Origin: Pholiota molesta
Taxonomy: Eukaryota > Basidiomycota > Agaricomycetes > Agaricales > Strophariaceae
Assembly: GCA_014925825.1 (NCBI GenBank)
Contig: JACGCK010000569.1
Location: forward strand, 1 to 14,022
DNA length: 14,022 bases
Direction: 5' to 3'
The translations under genes and the position numbers were made by a program. Within the stretch, counting starts at the first letter, position 1; the number at the start of each line of letters is the position of its first letter. The notes under the pieces were generated by a model, which searched no databases, was not told where the DNA came from, and saw only the letters and a program-made list of their open reading frames with translations. Below are positions 10,622 through 14,022 of the stretch, in pieces.

Positions 10622-11182
10622 ATGGACGCAGCGACCGTCAAATTTGGGCAGGCTCTTCCCTATGCGCTCCAGCCCGCTGCGTCCCAGCTGGCTGCCCTCC
10701 ATGCGTCGCGCACATGTGCTGTCCCACCCTACGCGTGCTCGCGATGCGGTTCTGTGCTGACCCTTCGCACCCGAGTCGCGCGTGGCATGCAGAACACCCG
10801 TGCGGTCGTCCACACCTGCTCTGTCTGCGGGGAGGCAACATCTACCACGATAGGGATTGGGAACGCGGCTGCCTTCCCGCCTCGGAAACGCAGATCCCAC
10901 AATGTGCCTACACCACTTCCTTTGCCCATGCCTGTCGATGAAGTAACTGTGACACCCTCGCGTACAAAATCATCAGCTGAAACGGCAGCCTTGTCCACTC
11001 AAGTGCCATCTAAAACTATTACCCCTCCTCCTGACAATCGACCTTCTCAACGGCCAATCCCTAAAAAGAAGAAGTCCACGCTACAAGAAATGCTCCAACG
11101 GAATAACGAGAAAGAGAAGAAGCGCACAAACGCAGACGAGGCACGACCAGCAGGTTTATCTGCCTTTCTAAGCACGTTATAG
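10622..11182 (+). CDS. Rpr2/Snm1-like zinc-ribbon protein (RNase P/MRP subunit candidate)
   Basis: A single exon of 186 codons with no intron, unusual in this window. Two CxxC knuckles, CSRCG at Cys39/Cys42 and CSVCG at Cys66/Cys69, sit in a zinc-ribbon arrangement separated by 23 residues (VLTLRTRV...VVHT). This resembles the Rpr2/Rpp21/Snm1 family, whose members are protein subunits of RNase P or RNase MRP and act in tRNA or rRNA processing in the nucleus and nucleolus. The helical N-terminus (ALPYALQPAASQLAAL) before the ribbon also fits. Basic runs PPRKRRS (86-92) and PKKKK (147-151) may be nuclear signals. The tail has a Lys/Glu-rich helix ending in GLSAFLSTL. I cannot tell the RNase P from the MRP subunit, and another zinc-ribbon family is possible. 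It starts divergently from the BTB gene and converges on RTA1, with 55 nt between stop codons. Confidence 0.65.
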   Translation: MDAATVKFGQALPYALQPAASQLAALHASRTCAVPPYACSRCGSVLTLRTRVARGMQNTRAVVHTCSVCGEATSTTIGIGNAAAFPPRKRRSHNVPTPLPLPMPVDEVTVTPSRTKSSAETAALSTQVPSKTITPPPDNRPSQRPIPKKKKSTLQEMLQRNNEKEKKRTNADEARPAGLSAFLSTL

Positions 11183-11237
11183 CGAAATTATCAACCAGCC
11201 CGTGTGTATGTATAATGTCTAATAGGTATCTTATATT
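11183..11237. other. 55-nt gap between converging stop codons
   Basis: The stop codon of the zinc-ribbon gene (+) and that of the RTA1-like gene (-) are only 55 nt apart. The gap is AT-rich (TATGTATAATG, ATCTTATATTCTAA). Both transcripts probably end inside the opposing gene's 3' end, so their 3'UTRs likely overlap. Confidence 0.5.
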
Positions 11238-12597
11238 CTAAGGAGTGGAGGAATCCGTGCTTGCAGCCTGTTTTGTCTCGGTAACCTCTTCTGGCTTCAA
11301 AGTTGTTGGTGAATCTCTAGGTATAAATCTTCCTGGCCAGAAAGGAAGGTAGACAACAATAGCGATAAAAAGAGGTAGCGTATCCAATCCATAGAAAAAT
11401 GGCTCAGACCTCGTAAGCGGCCCCTGGAAGCCCTCAGATAATTCCACCACTCTGTAACCTGACCGGATCTGATAGACAATAGCAATCAGTATGCTTATAC
11501 ATACACCATGTGCATGAGGAAAGGGACAGACCAAAATACCGATACAGCTGATAATCAGTGCACCGGCTAGAGCAAGCCAAGATTTGTACCAGACTTTATC
11601 TTTGTCCATCGTCCAAATTTCCGGGCTGTATTTGTGAATGCGATATAGGAAGACCACATATATGATGGAGAATGTAATGAAGGACAATAACTGAGCTGCT
11701 AGTCCCGCAAGGAAGACCTACAATACTGATCTTAGATAAAATGGTACGCAGTAGTTCATATCACTTACACGGGATCCCGCTAGAGCCATGGTAGGATCAT
11801 TTGCCGAAGCAGACATGGAACCCCCGATAGCCTAGAGGGAGGTAGGATGAGCGATGACACGACTAAGCATTGAATAGAGTTATAGCCCACCTGGATTAGA
11901 AAGGTCGAGATATCTGATGAAACGTAAACGATAGTAATTCTCCGACTAGAAACAAGAAGATGCTGGTCTGCTTGTAAGTCCTTTGCAATCCGCCCAAGCA
12001 ACACATAGTCTGCAGCGATGAAAGCGCACGGCTGATATGAAGGGAGATGGATGGGTGTGTATAAAAAAATAATTTTATAACCGCTCAACACGGAAAACCC
12101 ACCGACAGCACGACAAAGAGATATTCAACGATATAGTTCCCCTTGGATTGGGGATGAGCATGCAGCCCGAAGCGAGTGCCTAATCCCAACGCGAAAACTA
12201 AGTTTGTACACCAGAAGTATGAGATATTCAAATAGAAAGTAATGAAAACCCAGAGTACGCACAGTATGCGCCTATAGTCATTGACATCATCCATTTAGCC
12301 CCATATCTCTTGATAAACCAAGTCTGAGTGATCCCAACGGCTAATACCAAAGCTTCATAAATTCAAGGGGCGGCTCGTCAGATGAATGAGCCATATAATA
12401 AGATTTTACATAAGGACCTCACAAAATGCAATGGCCGTCAATGTATTCGAGGCGATGTACTTGAGAGGGTTGTACGGATCATTCTTGGGGTCTGCGAACG
12501 GATCTGGCCTAGGAAGATTTGTGTGCTGGGCGGCGCTAGCAAAAGGCGCTAGCTGGGATAGGAAAAACAGCAAACAGAGACCGGCCGGGAGAGACAT
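11238..12597 (-). CDS. RTA1-like lipid-translocating/stress membrane protein
   Basis: RTA1-family proteins are fungal seven-pass membrane proteins linked to resistance to toxic lipids and sterol drugs (Rta1, Rsb1); the transported substrate is not settled. Seven minus-strand exons: 12597-12423, 12352-12263, 12197-12103, 12031-11891, 11831-11769, 11717-11532 and 11468-11238. They total 981 nt (326 aa), a normal family size, with all junctions in phase. The N-terminus MSLPAGLCLLFFLSQLAPFA is a signal peptide or signal anchor. Family text follows: PYNPLKYIASNTLTAIAF, VLAVGITQTWFIKRYGAKWM, PCAFIAADYVLLGRIAKDL, LIQAIGGSMSAS, then IRSGYRVVELSEGFQGPL and EPFFYGLDTLPLF before PGRFI. The conserved YRVVE...G core is decisive. 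The start at 12597 is chosen because it opens the hydrophobic leader; the frame stays open upstream to an ATG at 12918. Intron 11531-11469 is stop-free and a multiple of three. Confidence 0.9.
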
Positions 12598-12913
12598 CAG
12601 CAGAGAAGGGGAAGGGGAAGAGGAAGGGGTAAAAATTAAAGAACGTAAGGCGTCCAATGGCGCTCGTGTGTTAAGAGCCTGAAAGGCCTGGAGGCTGGAT
12701 ATAAGAATGTAGGTGTCCAGTACAACCCCGTATGCACATGTTCTCTCATGAGAGGTGCAAAGATAGCAATGGACAGCCAACCGAGATGTCCGAGCGGGGA
12801 GAACCAACGTCATATATTTTAGGCCTAAGAGCCGTCCGGCCCCGGGATATTCTGCGTGACATGTCGATCGTAAAGGGAGCCTGGGGGCGATTTTTGGCGA
12901 TGTCACTGCGTTC

Positions 12914-12941
12914 TTCAAGTTTCAAGCTTCAAGTTTCAACG
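12914..12941. repeat. Tandem heptamer repeat TTCAAGN, four units
   Basis: TTCAAGT, TTCAAGC, TTCAAGT and TTCAACG follow one another without gaps, about 317 nt upstream of the RTA1-like start. The last unit is imperfect. It could be a small tandem duplication or a cluster of factor-binding sites. Confidence 0.7.
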
Positions 12942-12978
12942 CAGCATGCTCCTTGTGCTTCGAGTGATTGGAAAGATG

Positions 12979-12993
12979 ATCGCGATTCGCGAT
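12979..12993. promoter_or_regulatory. Palindrome ATCGCGATTCGCGAT
   Basis: This is a perfect inverted repeat of ATCGCGA around a single T, about 380 nt upstream of the RTA1-like ATG and 84 nt past the neighbouring stop codon. A dimeric transcription factor site is possible. No specific factor is recognised. Confidence 0.35.
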
Positions 12994-13076
12994 AAATACA
13001 CACATTGATTCATGCTTTCAAACTGAACAGCGAAAGTAATAAAATATTGCCAAGACGCGCTGATTCTTGATGCACT

Positions 13077-13565
13077 TTACTTTGGCGCCCATAAATCGTG
13101 CAATTCCTTGTCTGCAGGATCGAAGCAGGTCAATAAAGAGGAGTCTGAGCGGATCAAACCACGCCGGCGGCCTGAAGCCACTGTAGGTACAGTAGTGACA
13201 TTGGGAAAACTCCTCGAATGTGCTATCCTGAAGGAAGCTCCTGAAACAGACTCTGAGAATGTCGATGCTGGAGATTTATCCTGGAATAGTGGGGAACGTG
13301 TGAGCGTGATCCAACCAGTTTTACTAAGAATTGGGAATAATTGCCTGCACAGGTGTGGTTAACGTGGAAGATGTATTTTTGTTGTGGTGTTTGCAGAGCG
13401 TGGAGGCGTTCCAGGAGCTCCTTTCCAGTGAGACGCGTCAGTTTTAACACGAAATTCGAATTGACCAGACAATCTTGGACTGCTCGGCATTTCAGTGCTC
13501 ACTTGCTTTTTTGGGGTGTTAGAATTTTTGGATGACGTATCAGGTTGCGAAGAGCTTGTATTCAT
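13077..13565 (-). CDS. Unrecognised small Ser/Thr-rich protein, structure uncertain
   Basis: I do not recognise this family. One minus-strand frame from ATG 13565 to TAA 13077 reads as protein (MNTSSSQPDTSSKNSNTPKK at the start; RRRGLIRSDSSLLTCFDPAD then KELHDLWAPK at the end) but is cut by a single in-frame TAA at 13361-13359. One way out is a 222-nt intron (13502-13281) with donor GTGAGC and acceptor TTCCAG; it keeps phase and gives an 88-aa product. Shorter introns with weaker donors (GTCTCA, 90 nt) also keep phase. A nonsense mutation or sequence error is equally possible. The C-terminal part (about 13280-13077) is the most convincing coding stretch: no stops, biased composition, and a defined hydrophobic/acidic ending. 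The start faces the partial gene at 13832 across a 266-nt divergent region. Confidence 0.5.
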
Positions 13566-13831
13566 TGTGTCGTAATTGGGCAATATTACGCGTACAAGGA
13601 GGGGTATGGAAGACAAGTGCAGTGCCACTTTGGTCAAGCAGTCACGTTGTGTTATGCAGATATCGTGACCTGGTCACGACGTGAAAGGCCAGTGCAAAGG
13701 CCAAGGCCCAATCGGTACCTTTGTATTCTAGGAGTCAACTTTCGTTTAATTGCGTTCATTTATCCCACTCCATCCTCACTTGAGCTCTGGTCACCCCTAC
13801 TCCACCACCTTCTTGAACGTACAGATTTCCC
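13566..13831. promoter_or_regulatory. Divergent promoter region with CGTGA half-site cluster
   Basis: 266 nt lie between the putative ATG at 13565 (-) and the ATG at 13832 (+). The region contains GTCACG at 13641, a 17-bp palindrome at 13663-13679 and a further CGTGA at 13680-13684, then CCCAAT near 13707. A CT-rich run precedes the + strand ATG (CACTCCATCCTCACTTGAGC and following), usual near fungal transcription starts. Promoter function is inferred from the layout. Confidence 0.45.
13663..13679. promoter_or_regulatory. 17-bp perfect palindrome TCGTGACCTGGTCACGA
   Basis: TCGTGACC and GGTCACGA are exact reverse complements around a central T. A second inverted repeat, TCACGACGTGA (13674-13684), overlaps it. 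The likely role is a dimeric transcription-factor site in the divergent promoter; no factor is identified. Confidence 0.5.
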
Positions 13832-14022
13832 ATGAACATTTTTCGAAGCCGTGAGTCTGACTGGAACTAGTTCGAATTGCAGATTTAACCGAAGCTTTCC
13901 TCAGTTATCGGCAAGGTCTGGCGTTCGTACCTTTCATATCAATCACATCCCTTATCGCGGCTGACTGCATTGTATAGAGGATCCAAATGCTGCGGAAGTC
14001 GTGAAGATCTCATCTGGTACCC
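13832..14022 (+). CDS. 5' end of an unrecognised gene running off the window
   Basis: The ATG at 13832 opens MNIFRS, followed by a strong donor GTGAGT at 13851. With an acceptor at 13904 (TTCCTCAG, 54-nt intron) the next exon reads LIGK (13905-13915) before a second donor GTCTGG; an acceptor at 13979 then gives DPNAAEVVKISSGT to the window end. Alternatively a 32-nt first intron (acceptor at 13882) gives HLTEAFLSYRQ, and the canonical acceptor at 13977 gives EDPNAAEVVKISSGT. Both models end in the same coding text, which supports a real gene. Too little is present to name the family. The start pattern of very short exons (19 and 11 or 33 nt) is unusual but seen in intron-rich basidiomycetes. 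Confidence 0.45.

Larger units (their letters stand above)
12598..13076. other. Upstream region of RTA1-like gene and 3' end of next gene
   Basis: This 479-nt stretch separates the RTA1-like start from the stop of the next minus-strand gene. It should contain the RTA1 promoter. Near the start is a purine-rich + strand run (GGGGAAGGGGAAGAGGAAGGGG, about 12609-12630), read as CT-rich on the gene's strand. Farther out lie a heptamer repeat (12914-12941) and a 15-bp palindrome (12979-12993). Open frames here extend from neighbouring coding frames and are not called. Confidence 0.5.

Noticed and set aside
13545..13835. 96-codon + strand open frame across the divergent region
   Set aside because: Its text looks random, and the interval has promoter-like palindromes and a CT-rich start region.
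13864..13880. tRNA T-arm-like GTTCGAATT
   Set aside because: No paired stem flanks it and no acceptor or anticodon arm is present at tRNA spacing.

Overview
The window looks like nuclear DNA of a filamentous basidiomycete, probably an agaricomycete. Genes are packed on both strands, almost every coding stretch is cut by introns of about 47-71 nt with GTNNGT-type donors and YAG acceptors, and the proteins read best as fungal housekeeping families. I see no tRNA, rRNA, transposon, CRISPR array or bacterial-type operon.

Layout from left to right: (1) 1-596 (+), 3' part of VPS24, an ESCRT-III subunit, with at least two frame breaks; (2) 597-1212, non-coding, with the promoter of the next gene; (3) 1213-3022 (+), a complete 14-exon gene for the IDH2-type (catalytic) subunit of mitochondrial NAD-dependent isocitrate dehydrogenase; (4) 3023-3548, intergenic, with a likely 5'UTR intron; (5) 3549-8536 (+), a 13-exon gene for an SSD1/DIS3L2-family RNA-binding protein with a long Q-rich regulatory tail, cold-shock domains and an RNB domain, carrying two apparent 1-2 nt frame breaks; (6) 8925-10493 (-), a proline-rich BTB/POZ protein; (7) 10494-10621, a 128-nt shared promoter; (8) 10622-11182 (+), a small zinc-ribbon protein resembling the Rpr2/Snm1 subunit of RNase P/MRP; (9) 11238-12597 (-), a 7-exon RTA1-family membrane protein; (10) 13077-13565 (-), a small unrecognised serine-rich gene of uncertain structure; (11) 13566-13831, a divergent promoter region with a 17-bp palindrome; (12) 13832-14022 (+), the first small exons of an unrecognised gene that runs off the window.

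The genes do not form a pathway. They cover membrane trafficking, the TCA cycle, mRNA control, RNA processing and membrane stress. I do not see an undescribed multi-gene system. The most informative points are these. The SSD1 homologue keeps all four RNB catalytic aspartates, unlike the dead ascomycete Ssd1. Its tail is rich in HX[RK]XX[ST] sites and has two [YF]XFP motifs, as expected for a Cbk1/NDR-kinase target. Two conserved genes carry small frame breaks, several at short homopolymers, which suggests consensus errors at least as strongly as gene decay. Palindromic CGTGA-containing sites recur in three promoters. All exon structures were assembled by eye from reading frame, splice sites and family resemblance, and have no transcript support.
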